64,000 bases of DNA from Rhyacophila brunnea (lineage: Eukaryota; Arthropoda; Insecta; Trichoptera; Rhyacophilidae): the NCBI GenBank assembly GCA_022495005.1, contig JAGYXB010000453.1:62001-126000 (forward strand). Reading direction: 5' to 3'. This document shows positions 1 through 10,287 of the stretch, piece after piece. The notes beneath the pieces are model-generated. The model ran no database searches and had not been told where the DNA came from. It saw only the letters and a list, made by a program, of their open reading frames with translations. How positions within the stretch are numbered: position 1 is the stretch's first letter; each line of letters begins with the position of its first letter. Made by a program: the position numbers and the translations under genes.

Positions 1-283
1 TAAATGTGATAAAATAACAGCTGATAAATTATTTAAGTTCATAATAATTATTCATTTATAATTATTAAATTTATATGGTACCGTTCTCACATTTTCAGAC
101 ACATTTACAATTTCAAAAGTTTAAATTAATAATCGGGGAATGAAATTTGCCATTATATGGACCCCATGAAACATTATGACGTCACATCGTGACGCCGCTA
201 ACTAACGGATTACATTTGCACTCATGCATACAAATGTGCAGTATTTAGCCTATAAAGTATTTGGGAATCACATGCATACGACC
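1..283. other. Unassigned A+T-rich DNA at left edge
   Basis: No coding or repeat structure recognised. It contains a palindromic CRE-type octamer TGACGTCA at 177-184. The 14-mer ATGACGTCACATCG around it recurs exactly at 12676-12689, which may be chance or a shared remnant. Confidence 0.4.
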
Positions 284-634
284 CTTAGAATATATCAGAA
301 CACGATGCCAATGCATTCTTTTAATACTTTTATCCATCTTTAAATAGAATTGAATTCATTTTCAGTTAATTCTGTTTCGTATGAAAAGTTATTTCGGAAG
401 AAATCCGTAATCCAATTCAATACTATTGGTTGCTAAGGGGGTGGTCCTAGCAATTAAATTATTAATATATACGTGCGTTACTATGGAAATCAAAGTGACA
501 TTTCAGTATTCTATATTTGTTTGTTTGTTGCAAAATAGCAAAAAAAAATGTTGACAATTGCCTTATTTGTCCTAAATTATTAATACATAGAATTGTCAAG
601 TTTATATGATTCAACAGAAAATTTAAAATCGTGG
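284..634 (+). mobile_element. F2 inverted-repeat element, 5'-truncated copy
   Basis: This segment matches the other F2 copies at 22221, 32578 and 37820 over most of their length, including the block around ATATATACGTGCGTTAC and the right end. Its left terminus is replaced by unrelated DNA. The right end reads AATCGTGG followed by TA. About 35 bp beyond the TIR (AAAAAGTTCTTTTTATCTTG) are also shared with the other copies. No coding capacity is seen, so this is a non-autonomous element. The TA flank suggests Tc1/mariner-like mobilisation, which is inference. Confidence 0.75.
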
Positions 635-713
635 TAAGTATATAAAAAGTTCTTTTTATCTTGTAATTATTTTATTAATAACTTATTTTATCCGATCATG
701 TATTGATCCGAAT

Positions 714-1097
714 ATTAATTTTATAAAATGAGATTCTAATGGATTTAAGTTTTGTACTATTTCATTTGAGTCGTTCTTTGCGACCCGGGTTTCGCCTATC
801 GGCATCTTCAGGCACGGTGTAAACTCACCAAAAAGCAAATTAACACTGATACCTAATACTATTAAGTCTAACTTTTATAACAAATCATTAAGTTAGAGTT
901 AATAGTATTTGGTGTCAGTGTTGATTTGCCTTTTTATGAGTTAACACAGTGCCTGAAGATGCCAAAAGGCGACATCAGGATCGCAAAAACGACTAAAATG
1001 GAATACGTAGTACATAACTTGAATCTATTAGAATTTAAATTCAAATCACATCAAATAGTAGCATCGGTCGATAGTATTAATATTATAAAATGAGATT
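714..1097. mobile_element. F6 foldback element, Penelope-like terminal sequence
   Basis: A long imperfect inverted repeat is centred near 882: the left arm (about 736-875) is the reverse complement of the right arm (about 889-1040). It is flanked by 22-bp direct repeats differing at one base (714-735 and 1076-1097). The arms contain the GAAGATGCC/GGCGAAACCCGGGTC block that recurs at 30892 and 31041. Such blocks are typical of Penelope-like element terminal repeats, which often carry hammerhead ribozymes; that assignment is inference. No reverse transcriptase is visible. Confidence 0.65.
779..816 (-). ncRNA. Hammerhead-ribozyme-like motif, copy 1
   Basis: On the minus strand the order is GC, CTGAAGA, a short stem (GCC/GGC with a 4-nt loop), GAAA, ACCCGGGT, C, GC. 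This matches a minimal type I hammerhead core (CUGANGA ... GAAA ... GUC) with a very short stem III. One extra U lies between CTGAAGA and the stem, so activity is uncertain. The opposite-arm copy at 949-985 is decayed (GACATCAGGATC in place of GAAACCCGGGTC). Confidence 0.4.
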
Positions 1098-1368
1098 AGA
1101 CAAGGAATCTTAATGACGTAATTATTTCTTAGAAACTCTACAAATCATTAAAGTTTAGCTCGTAAAATGTCACGAAATTCTTCATATACCTATTCCTTTC
1201 ACACGACAGCTGGACCGTTAATTCTAATATTTTATAGGCCTAGTGATATATTATAGTGTTTGACAGGAAGGAACAAAAATTATATCAATACATATTATAA
1301 GTACCTTCCTTATTTATTGAATATTGGTTGCGGTCACCCACTGAACTGTGATTTTTGATACTATAAAT

Positions 1369-1712
1369 CAGAGCGTTGGAGCGGTGCTCGGAGCAGGAGC
1401 ATGGAGTACTGGAGCAATGGGATTTTACCCGTAGCAGGAGCGGAGCCGGAGCACAGAAAATTTGTAGTGCTCCACTGCTCTAATTGCTAAATTTTCGTCC
1501 TAAAATCCAATGAAAATAGCTTTATTTAAAATATGGCAACAGAAGGGATAAATAATGAGAGCCGATTTGCTGTCGGTAACTTTGTTTAATAGAATTAGGT
1601 AATAATTAAAATGACGATTATTTTAAAACCGTTTATTTTTTAACTTTTACACATATACCTAATACTTATTAAAAAAGCAATTCAAAAATGGGTCCGCTCC
1701 AACGCTCCGCTG
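1369..1712. mobile_element. hAT-like MITE H
   Basis: Terminal inverted repeats read CAGAGCGTTGGAGCGG at the left and CCGCTCCAACGCTCCGCTG at the right, with GGAGC-rich subterminal sequence. The interior has no coding capacity. CAG...CTG ends fit hAT, but a clear 8-bp duplication could not be seen. Confidence 0.6.
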
Positions 1713-2915
1713 TAGATACATATTTTTAATTATTGGTGTTCCTCAAGGCACATTCCTTAATCCATTTAAAGGTACGTCAGCTGTATATTTTTTTTATGTA
1801 CAGTCATGTATATCTTGGAAACGAATCCGTGTTGTCATACGACGCACCGGTGAACAATCGGCAATCAGACCTAGCTCTTTACCGGGACATGTCGCTTGAC
1901 ACTCAAAAATTACTATTACTAATTACTATTGTAATATATTAATTATTGTATTACGCTATACATAATTTTCATATAGGTATATGTATAAGTTTGTTCTTAA
2001 CTGTAACCCATAAAGATTTATGAGTTCTACAACGAAATGGCATTCCAGCACTACTTAACGAGGATTTCTTCCTACCCATACCATGGGAGATATTGTTCAA
2101 AATAATACCAATTTTGTTAAAAAATTGGGATTTCTTTTATTACAGAAATACTAACTTGTTTTTGTATCGTGTTAATCTTTATTGCACATTGTCAACTAGA
2201 AAATACTCAGTGAGGCATAAGTACAATCTTGAAGAGGCTGTGTTTCACTCAACAATGGGTAGTAGTCATGTCTCACTTTTTAGAGTGGGCACACGTCACG
2301 TGATGTCAGTGTCGTTCATCATGTTTTACCTGCAAGGAGAGGTTAACAGAACGTATTTCGAGTGTTTTTTTTTTAAATAATTATTAGGTACCTACATGCG
2401 AAATGATATTAAGTAGATTGGCTCTTACTTAACACTTAATTCCAAAACCAATAAAAAAGTGATAAATATGCTATGTCGTATTCTGAGAGTTAATTACCTC
2501 GGGATATGAACTGCCAGACGTGACGTTTTTTTAACGCGGGCCCGAATAGCCGTGCTACCTGCATAAAGCGAGATAGAGGACGATAATTATAAATATTGAC
2601 ATTCGACGATTTTAAAAATTAATACTAATATCGTAACACCAGCATCACCGCATAGTGCGCCAAGCCAAAGTTGGCATATTACACGCCTGTTATTTGTAAA
2701 ATGTCATTAATTACGCACAGTATGTTACGACAAATTGTAAAGTTAATGTATTTTTGTCTAATGTAGAATATACAATGTATGGAATATAATATATTATAAA
2801 CGCCATATATAATACAAGAATAAAACCATCCGAGATAACTATTATAGCGTATTATATAATTCCGGTTATTTTTTAAATGTTTGACAATCGCCAGAGTGAT
2901 ATAATATAATAAGGC
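1713..2915. other. Unassigned intergenic DNA with a 28-bp direct repeat
   Basis: No gene is recognised here. Short open frames lack any family resemblance. A 28-bp sequence at 2261-2288 (core ATGTCTCACTTTTTAGAGTG) recurs exactly at 3333-3360. Confidence 0.4.
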
Positions 2916-3089
2916 TTTATAACCAATTGTTGTTTTTATTTAATAAAACGCAATTTTTTTATAGTACTTATTCCACTTTAAAATAAAAATACTATAAAAA
3001 AAATTGCGTTTTATTAAATAAAAACAACAATACAATGCAGTTCCGCCATGAATTGACAGTTAACAAAATAAAAGAAATTTATAACCAAT
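2916..3089. repeat. Hairpin with 40-bp arms between 12-bp direct repeats
   Basis: The arms at 2927-2966 and 2990-3030 are reverse complements except for one base in a T/A run, with a loop of about 23 nt. The direct repeats TTTATAACCAAT at 2916-2927 and 3078-3089 look like a target-site duplication. The insertion would be about 150 bp. Confidence 0.7.
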
Positions 3090-4012
3090 GTTAAGGCTTT
3101 TAGATGAGCCAATAACTCAAGGGAACATTATATTACAGAAGAATTAAACCAAATGTAAACCAATTCGTTGTTCATGGATAAAAATCAGTAGCAAATACGT
3201 AGACAGAAAGAAATTCTCTTGGCTGAAAGCGGAGATAACTAACATTTTAACCATCTCGTTTACCCCACTAATTTTATACCGATAAATCAATAAACCATCC
3301 CCTTTACCAAGCAAGCCACTGCATTTAACAAAAGTAGTCATGTCTCACTTTTTAGAGTGGAATACGTCAGACGAGATTCCATCCACGTGTGTGTTAGTTT
3401 TCGCGGACACGTGCGCACGTGTTCGACACACATGTATGTGTGTGTTTAGCTCCAGGGTGTCTCATTAGTACGGCGCTAGTCGAAAGTACTACTCAACCCC
3501 CGCTAGTAAGAGGGCAAGGAGAAGAGTGTGTATGAGAATTGTTGGAACAGGGTGTTTTGGATCACCCTATAGACAATGTAGAAATGACGTAATCGGAGAT
3601 TGAAGGATCAAAAGAAATTTCCTTTTTTGTAAGTGAAAATGGTGTAAATAGGTCATCATTTAAAAATACATAGGTGAGTATTTTAAACTCATCTTTTTTA
3701 AATGTCATACATATAATAAATTATTTTCCTTGATCCTCTGAAGGATCGTGTACTTAACAGGATAAATTTAGTGAGTGCCTAAAAAGCTAATACTTATATT
3801 TTTATATATTAAAATTTAATAGGTACTTCAGATTTTTCTTTGTTTAATTTTCCTTTCTCGATCTTTCATTATGCTGATTTAGTACAATAACAAAAACTAT
3901 ATTTTGTGTCACCATTAAATGAGTTTGCAAAGCACATGAAGATGCTGAAAAGTGAAACCCGAATCACAACAAAAAACAATTCAAATGGAAAACTACAAAG
4001 CTAACTGCATTA
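3090..4012. other. Unassigned DNA with E-box-rich tract and decayed F6 trace
   Basis: It holds an alternating CACGTG/TGTGTG tract near 3385-3440. At about 3940-3985 a degraded copy of the F6 terminal block appears (ATGAAGATGCTGAAAAGTGAA). No gene is recognised. Confidence 0.4.
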
Positions 4013-4021
4013 TAATTTAAT

Positions 4022-4229
4022 CTACTGCATGACCATGTCCGATCCTAATTGGATCAGATATTATTTTTTTCGAGTAATGGGTGTTAGCCACCTGCTCAAC
4101 CTATTAGGTCCATACTCTGACTTTGAACACAAATTAAAAAATAATATACTTATTTACTAGACCCAGGATTAGAACCTGGGACCTACAACATTATAAGCCG
4201 ATGCGTAAGCCGCTCAGCCATCGTGGGCG
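4022..4229 (-). mobile_element. SINE-A, tRNA-derived, near full length
   Basis: The tRNA-like head lies at the right end on the minus strand: an A-box-like TGGCTGAGCGGCTTACGC and a B-box-like GGTTCTAATCC that reads as a tRNA arm. The tail contains the family motif around GGTTGAGCAGGTGG and ends at GGACATGGTC. It is flanked by 9-bp duplications TAATTTAAT at 4013-4021 and 4230-4238. Related copies are at 25530 and 58721. SINEs are transcribed by Pol III and copied by a LINE enzyme. Confidence 0.85.
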
Positions 4230-4238
4230 TAATTTAAT

Positions 4239-4614
4239 AGCATTTTTTTAAGATAATTACTATACACAATATTTCAGAATGTTAACACGAAAAATGCTCA
4301 TAAACTTACATAACAAAAATTCTCCTTGGAACTATTGGGATTCGAAAACACGTATTTTGTTGAACTAACCTACGAACAAAGAAACCTTGTCCTTCCAGGT
4401 CTCTTTATTATTATGTATAAGTACTATAAATTTCATATTTCATCAATAATGGCAACTATCTATTTAATTTTAATCTAGCTAATGTCTTTACCAAATTGGT
4501 TCATAGATGGCGTCAGGATTACTCTGAATTTACATCCATGTACCTACGTCAAATTGGCAAAGCAAGGAATGCTTTTATCAAAATGATACAGCTGTGACAT
4601 TTGAACAAATAAGT
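4239..4614. other. Unassigned A+T-rich DNA
   Basis: I see no gene, RNA or clear repeat in this stretch. Confidence 0.3.
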
Positions 4615-5160
4615 TTTAACAAATCAATTTATTCAACATACATAATTTTGTAAACACTTATGAGAAAATAATATTATAAGCAGTAGAAAAAATCTTTTTG
4701 AAAAAAGTAAGACCCCGCAGGAATCCTGCATCTCTTGGGTATCGCACCCAATCACATAGACCACTATGCTAAAGGAGTTATACTTAATTGCAACAAATTT
4801 TAACTAATGGCTCTTTATACTCACTGAAGCGCTTTCCAAATTGAGCTACTATTGACGGCTTTTGTATTTTAAATCAAAGTAGGTATTACTTTAATTACTA
4901 ACTGATGTCACGGACGTATTGGTCATATATTTATCATCATTTATCATATATTTTCTCAGAAGCGTTTTCAAAATTACATATGTTCAATAATTAGAACGAG
5001 AGATGCAGGTTAGATTCCTGCACTTTTTTCAAAAAGATTTTATTTATTGGTTATAATATATTTTCTCAGAAGTATTTTCAAAATTATGTATAATTTGAAT
5101 GTTACATTCTTAAATATTATGGATTATTCGTTGAATAAAAATAAATAGTTCATTTCAATC
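4615..5160. mobile_element. F5 inverted-repeat element(s) with tRNA-like core, head-to-head
   Basis: Two F5 segments face each other. The left one (about 4615-4800) reads on the minus strand and contains a tRNA-like core (TAGCATAGTGGTCTATGTG ... GATGCAGGATTCCTGC). The right one (about 4940-5160) repeats GATGCAGG...ATTCCTGC and the run TTTTTTCAAAAAGATTTT on the plus strand, and ends in the family terminus TTATTCGTTGAATAAAA. The whole stretch can fold around about 4880. Confidence 0.55.
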
Positions 5161-5854
5161 AATCCATATTTTTGTAATAACTTATACTTATCTAAAAATC
5201 AAAAATAAAATATTGCATCTATTACCATTTGTACCTATGTGTCTTCCAATGAGAAACGTTGAAGGAAAACTGAGATAAGTAAGTTTGAATTTAGACTGTA
5301 GCATCATTGCAATGAGAGAAGAAAAAAAGTGGAATTCGAACCCATTTCTTACTGATCAGTAGCACACTATAGTATCTTCAATTAAATATAAACACTGTGC
5401 AATATCAGTTGATATGTGACAGTTTCTTTTCAGGCACTCTGTGACAGTTGACAAGACAGGTAACAAAACACAATTGTAGTCTATCAAAAATTCCCTTTTC
5501 CCTCAAAAACATTTCCACTGTTTGGAGTGTAAAGGGGTAAGATTGTCACGGCGGGGGAGTGCGGCGGGTGACTCAAAATGCGGGGAGAGGCGGGCAACTC
5601 GAGTGCGCACTAGCGGATGCAAATTTGCACTGTGCAATTTAGAACAATGCACCTAAGAAATGCATTGGAACGGGAGACTATGCAGTCAGTTAATTTATCT
5701 AAAAGAATGTCACTTGGATATCCCATAGACAAACCTATTCATTAAAACTATTTCCCATATTCAATAGATGGCATTACTTTTAAGACCCCGATGCAGAGAA
5801 TGTCGACATTGTGTAAAACTACATAGGTACTAATTAAGAACGTTATGCATAGTA
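5161..5854. other. Unassigned DNA with CpG-rich islet at 5545-5640
   Basis: Within very A+T-rich surroundings, about 5545-5620 is strongly G+C-rich (GGCGGGGGAGTGCGGCGGG), followed by TGCAAATTTGCA. No reading frame or repeat partner was found. It could be a regulatory islet or an unrecognised repeat end. Confidence 0.35.
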
Positions 5855-6316
5855 CAGTAGACACCAGATTATCCGAGATAATGGTGGGGAGAGACGACCC
5901 GGGTAATCCAAACTATGGGTTTATATTTTTAAAATACATTGTGGACATTACAAATTATAAGTTTGAGACGAAACGAAACGAGATGAAACATTGTTTTAAA
6001 GAAGGAAAAAAAGTAATAAAAGCGATAAAAATGAAAATATATAATGAGAACATTAATATAAAAATACAATTATTATGCATCTATAGAAGTTCAAAGAAGT
6101 ACACCGAGTTTTCTAAGGATTAATAAAATATCGTCCACCTAAACTCACCTCACCCAAGCAATTTGGTTGAACATAGTTATCGTTTATAAGGAAATTTTGA
6201 GATTTTGGTTTATTTGCAGGAATCTTTCTAAATATCAGTTCGAATTTTCCTAAGCGAGGTTCATTTTTATAATCTGCAAACCGGATAATCAGCAACGGAT
6301 AATCGGGAGTTTACTA
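5855..6316. mobile_element. pogo/Tigger-like MITE P1, split by a LINE tail
   Basis: The left end CAGTAGACACCAGATTATCC follows TA; the right end reads GGATAATCGGGAGTTTACTA followed by TA. CAGTAGA...ATTATCCG ends with TA duplication are typical of pogo/Tigger elements. The middle is occupied by a LINE 3' fragment (5935-6190). No transposase remains. Confidence 0.7.
5935..6190 (-). pseudogene. Jockey-like LINE 3'-end fragment
   Basis: The plus-strand sequence ACATTGTGGACATTACAAAT opens the 3' tail shared with the copies at 42550 and 31636. Toward the right it resembles the coding end of those copies (GTCCACCTAAACTCAC, then GAACATAGTTATCG). Only the last few dozen codons plus 3' UTR remain, and they are interrupted. 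Confidence 0.6.
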
Positions 6317-6444
6317 TATTGCTATTTTCAAAATTCCAATTTATTCAAATGTAATATAACCGTGATGCAGAACCTTTTTCTACAAGTGTGTCTAATTATA
6401 TGCAAAAATCTTTAAAAAAATAGTCGCATATCAGAAAAATACAA

Positions 6445-6780
6445 AGACATTATTAATGGACAATGCCACTTTCGCACATGTATAGGTAGACATCACGCAA
6501 TTTCCATTATGCGATATCACGCATCGGGAATTTATAGCAATATCACCTTTATTGTAATGGCGTTAGAACAGTGTTTATAGTGGCAATATTCATTTGAGCG
6601 AACCCGTTCGAACCAAACCATTCGGCAGACCCGACAAAAAGCATCGGGAATTTATAGCAATGTCACCTTTATTGTAATGGCGTTAGAACAGATTATGCCA
6701 TTCGGCAGACCCGACAAAAAAATGAGTGTCATTTTTTTCCATATGCTTCGTCCATATTAATGTCATTGGAAAAATAGAAT
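6445..6780 (-). mobile_element. F4 repeat, copy 1, with internal tandem duplication
   Basis: This is the reverse complement of 43540-43895. It contains two tandem units beginning GCATCGGGAATTTATAGCAA (6531 and 6642), each followed by CACCTTTATTGTAATGGCG and then GACCCGACAAAAA. No coding capacity is seen. Confidence 0.65.
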
Positions 6781-6805
6781 AAAATAAACCCAAATAGGTA
6801 GGTAA

Positions 6806-7382
6806 CAGTAGCGAAGGGTGGAGGTAGGCTGTTAGTGCACATTAAACTTTGTTAGTCATACGTATTTGTTTTTATTGAACTAAGACTACAATTTATAGAT
6901 GGTGTTGGTTAGTGTTTAAAAATCAATTAAACCCTACCTAAACCAAACCATAATAGTTTTGGTATATTTTAAGCGATACGACAAAATTGTGCACACTTTT
7001 TCATGAATACGTATTTTTTTTCGTTAGATTAATAATACGTATTACACATGTTGATGTTTATTTTTTTATAATTCATTGAGCCCTGCCACCAAACTATAAT
7101 AGGTACAAAATATTATTCTATCTATAAAATATCCAAAGTTATGTATGATTTAATTGCATAATTATAGATATTTTATAGATGGATGAGTATTGTTTGACAA
7201 TTATCTATTTTGGTTTGGTTTACGCAGGGTTTAATTTAATTTTCACCATCCAACACCATCCGTAAATAATTTTACAATTATTGTAGCCTTATTTCAATGA
7301 AAATAAAAACGTATGACTGACAAAGTTTAGTGTGCAATATTTATGGTGGATCTTAACAACCTACCTCCACCCTTCGCCACTG
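6806..7382. mobile_element. hAT MITE family A, complete copy
   Basis: The ends read CAGTAGCGAAGGGTGGAGG and CCTCCACCCTTCGCCACTG, with inverted homology of about 100 bp. The flanks GTAGGTAA and GTAGGTAT match 7 of 8 as an 8-bp hAT duplication. The interior is itself made of inverted A-family segments. No transposase is present. Other copies lie at 20854, 30111, 36877, 56930 and 63239. Confidence 0.85.
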
Positions 7383-7402
7383 GTAGGTATAACATGTCAT
7401 AG

Positions 7403-7770
7403 TTAAGAGCATAGGTGAAATGGCAAATAATTTTCAACAATAGGTGGGACGAAATTTTGCAGTCGTCGCCAATCGGAGAGCGGCAATGTGAGCACGTCAA
7501 TTTGTTTTGTGATGGCGTCGGAGGAATATATTCTTATATCGTGTAAAGATGACTAAAAAACGTTACTCATGTACTCGAAAAAGAAAACATTACAATGAAA
7601 ATATTATTATTATTACTAATATCACAATAAACATAACATTAAATGGACGCTATATGTTGAATTTACAACATTACAAATATTAAAAATTATATTTCGTTCG
7701 GCACGCGTCATTTGCACAATACGCGCGTTGCATAATCACGATCTTTTTAGACCATGCCTCACCTTAAGTT
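7403..7770 (+). mobile_element. F3 TIR element, copy a
   Basis: About 370 bp, aligned from GTGAAATGGCAAATAATTTT to GACCATGCCTCACC. TTAA occurs at both ends (left TTAAGAGCAT, right CACCTTAAG). Other copies are at 19266, 19862 (inverted) and 42193 (inverted). It is non-coding. The TTAA flanks could point to piggyBac-type insertion, but the TIR is not recognised. Confidence 0.7.
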
Positions 7771-7832
7771 AATAATAATAAAATTGAGGTTCTATTGTGC
7801 GCTATACGCCAGAAAAACGGCTTCATATAGTT

Positions 7833-8263
7833 CAGGGGTAGTCAACCTTTTTATACATACCGCCCACTGTTGTATCTCTGTTAGTAGTCAAATTTTCTAA
7901 TCGCCCACCGGTTCCACAGTAATGGTGATTTATAAAACAGGGAAGTAACTTTACTTTGTAAAATTTATAAAGCAGAGTTACAGCAAGTTACATTATTAAT
8001 TCCCAAATACTTTGTGTCAGACTTTCGATACGTTTGGTAGAATAAATCTTTATGGAACAACTTACTGTAGTTAAATCTATCTTTTTATTTATATTTTGCA
8101 TACATAAAGCATACAGTCTGATGAAATTACATTTAATTAATTAGATTATTAATGAGATCCCTGAGGCTGATCCATAATGAAAATGTTTTTAAAACCCCTA
8201 CCGCCCTCCTTGAAAGCTGGAATGCCCACTAGTGGGCGGTAGGGACCAGGTTGACTATCCCTG
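7833..8263. mobile_element. hAT MITE G
   Basis: TIRs are CAGGGGTAGTCAACCTTTT (left) and GGTTGACTATCCCTG (right), with CCGCCCAC/GTGGGCGG just inside. These are classic hAT-type ends. The flanks (ATATAGTT, AATAGTTG) give only an imperfect duplication. There is no coding interior. Confidence 0.75.
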
Positions 8264-10287
8264 AATAGTTGAACAATACACACTCTCTTTATATTATTAC
8301 TCTGAGTTTGCATCAATTAATGCGGCCGTCGCGGTGTCAAGGATTGATTGGGAAGAGTCTAGGCGTATCTCTCGCATGGACACGAAAGAAGAAGAAGCTC
8401 AAAATCACTATTTCAGACATAGAAGATATTTACAGGTTAATAAATTAAGTCTTATTATTGAGTCTTCACCACTACCCAGCAATATTCCCCGTAAGGTACG
8501 CGCGCGCACACCTACCAACATGTGTCCGCAGTCCGCACACATGTTTACATCCCCCGCACAGTCCTCACACAAAAATATTGTAAAAGAAAGTTTCCTTTCC
8601 CAGATTTTAGTTTTGCTCGAATGCACGAAACCATCACAGTCATTGTTATGGAACGGCGGGATCATTTTCATGTAAACACCTGTTATATTTAAAACACAAT
8701 TTTTTTGAAGCTAATTAATAAAATCTAACCGATTTTTTTTTAAACGGTACATGTTCAAACACGCGCGTTAACGTCATTTTACTCCCTACTTCAATTATAA
8801 TTTGTAAATTTATGGCTACGGCTGTATGTTGTAGCTTAACCACTGGGGAATGGCAAAAGAACTGGCGTATTTCAAAAAAACACTACCCTATTCTTAGGTC
8901 AATAATTATTATAAAGCATTCACACGTTGTTTGGCTTATCAGCGGGTCGAATTAACGAAAACACTACGTTGTTCAATATATCAAAGCCCATTGAATACGG
9001 CAAGCAAAAGGGGCGCGCGCTGTTTTATTTTACCCGCTTCTGGATGCGATGTCGATAGACGGGCGCCTCCATTATTTTAATAACAAAGAAGTTATTGTTT
9101 AGTTGCTGGTATGCGATATATTTCTAGTAGAATTATGTCATCGTGAGTATGAATTACAAGCCGCCGAGAAAAAAAATAATAAGTTTATTGGTTTGTTATG
9201 AGAGGCGCTGAAAATAATAATTATTTTGTGCTTCTCGTGCCTCTTATTACATAGGTAAAGGGTAATGCGCGGGTGGTAGGAGGGTCATTTCGGTTGTATT
9301 TACGCTTCACGAGCCTATTTCGCAGTGATCGCACTGATCCGACGCTTTTAGTGGGCTTTGTGCCTATTAGTCTGACATGTTTCAGCTTGCAAGAAACATT
9401 GTCAGTACAGTCTCATAGTAGTCTTTATTGTGAAACACAACATACAAATATATAGATTTAATATAAATATAAAAAAACGTTCTACAAGTTTAGTATTTAA
9501 TATATTTTATCAACGAATACTTTTTTTTCTTCATTTCCTATTTTTTATTTACTTCAAAATGATCGTTGTTGGTGTTATTATTAAGTATATAAAATCACTG
9601 AAATTAATAAATACCTTAAAAATATAAGTTTTAATAAAAAATTGTATGTGTGTATTTGTGGGGGGGGGTGTAAATTTACCGCAACCGGGTGACACCAACC
9701 CTAGTTACGCCACTGCTCAGATGCGTTGATGATCCGCACACACATTATAAAAATTAGAGGGAACGTTGCGATGCTCAGTATTGTAGTGAAAATTATGATT
9801 TTCCTTTAGATAATGCACGAGACCGTTATTGTACAAGTGAAAGATATTTTAAAAATTCACCCAGAAAATGCACTGGAAATGAAATTTCTCGTCTTCACAC
9901 TATGTCTCTAAGTGCGTCATCCGAGAAAAAGGTTCCAGTGTGAATTTTGAATGGAAGCCATTCTTCTATTTGCTTTGTCACACCCTGTGAATGACTAAAC
10001 AACGGATTTTGAAAGTATTGTCGGCATACAGAAGTATCTCTTTGAAGGAAAGAGAAGGCTCTACTCTATCTCACCTGTCGCAAATGACACTTACAGACTG
10101 ATTATTAATTCTCATTTTCATTCATAAAAATATGTTATTTTTAATATCAAATTGTTTTTATTATTATTTAAATAAGATAATCATACATAGGTATATCATC
10201 AACCAGCAATCGCATGCGGCTTCGACCGCTTTAAATGAGAAAACAATTATAGTAGATAGATAGACAATGAAGTGATAAAGTGTATAC
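8264..10287. other. Unassigned DNA; two-strand open stretch, GC islet, hAT end
   Basis: At 8334-8675 both strands are open. The minus frame contains CEDCAGDVNMCADC, a cysteine cluster I cannot place in a family; no splice or start evidence supports a gene. A CpG-rich islet lies at 9005-9070 (GGGGCGCGCGCTG). A lone hAT-type terminus lies at 9690-9715. A G9 run occurs at about 9661. Otherwise nothing is recognised. Confidence 0.35.
9690..9715 (-). mobile_element. Solo hAT-type terminus
   Basis: CCCTAGTTACGCCACTG at 9699-9715 is the reverse complement of a hAT-type start CAGTGGCGTAACTAGGG. The opposite end was not found nearby, so the element is truncated or too decayed. Confidence 0.5.

Noticed and set aside
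176..189. CRE octamer shared with 12676-12689 as a regulatory pair
   Set aside because: A 14-bp match including a palindrome can occur by chance, and no promoter context is seen at either site.
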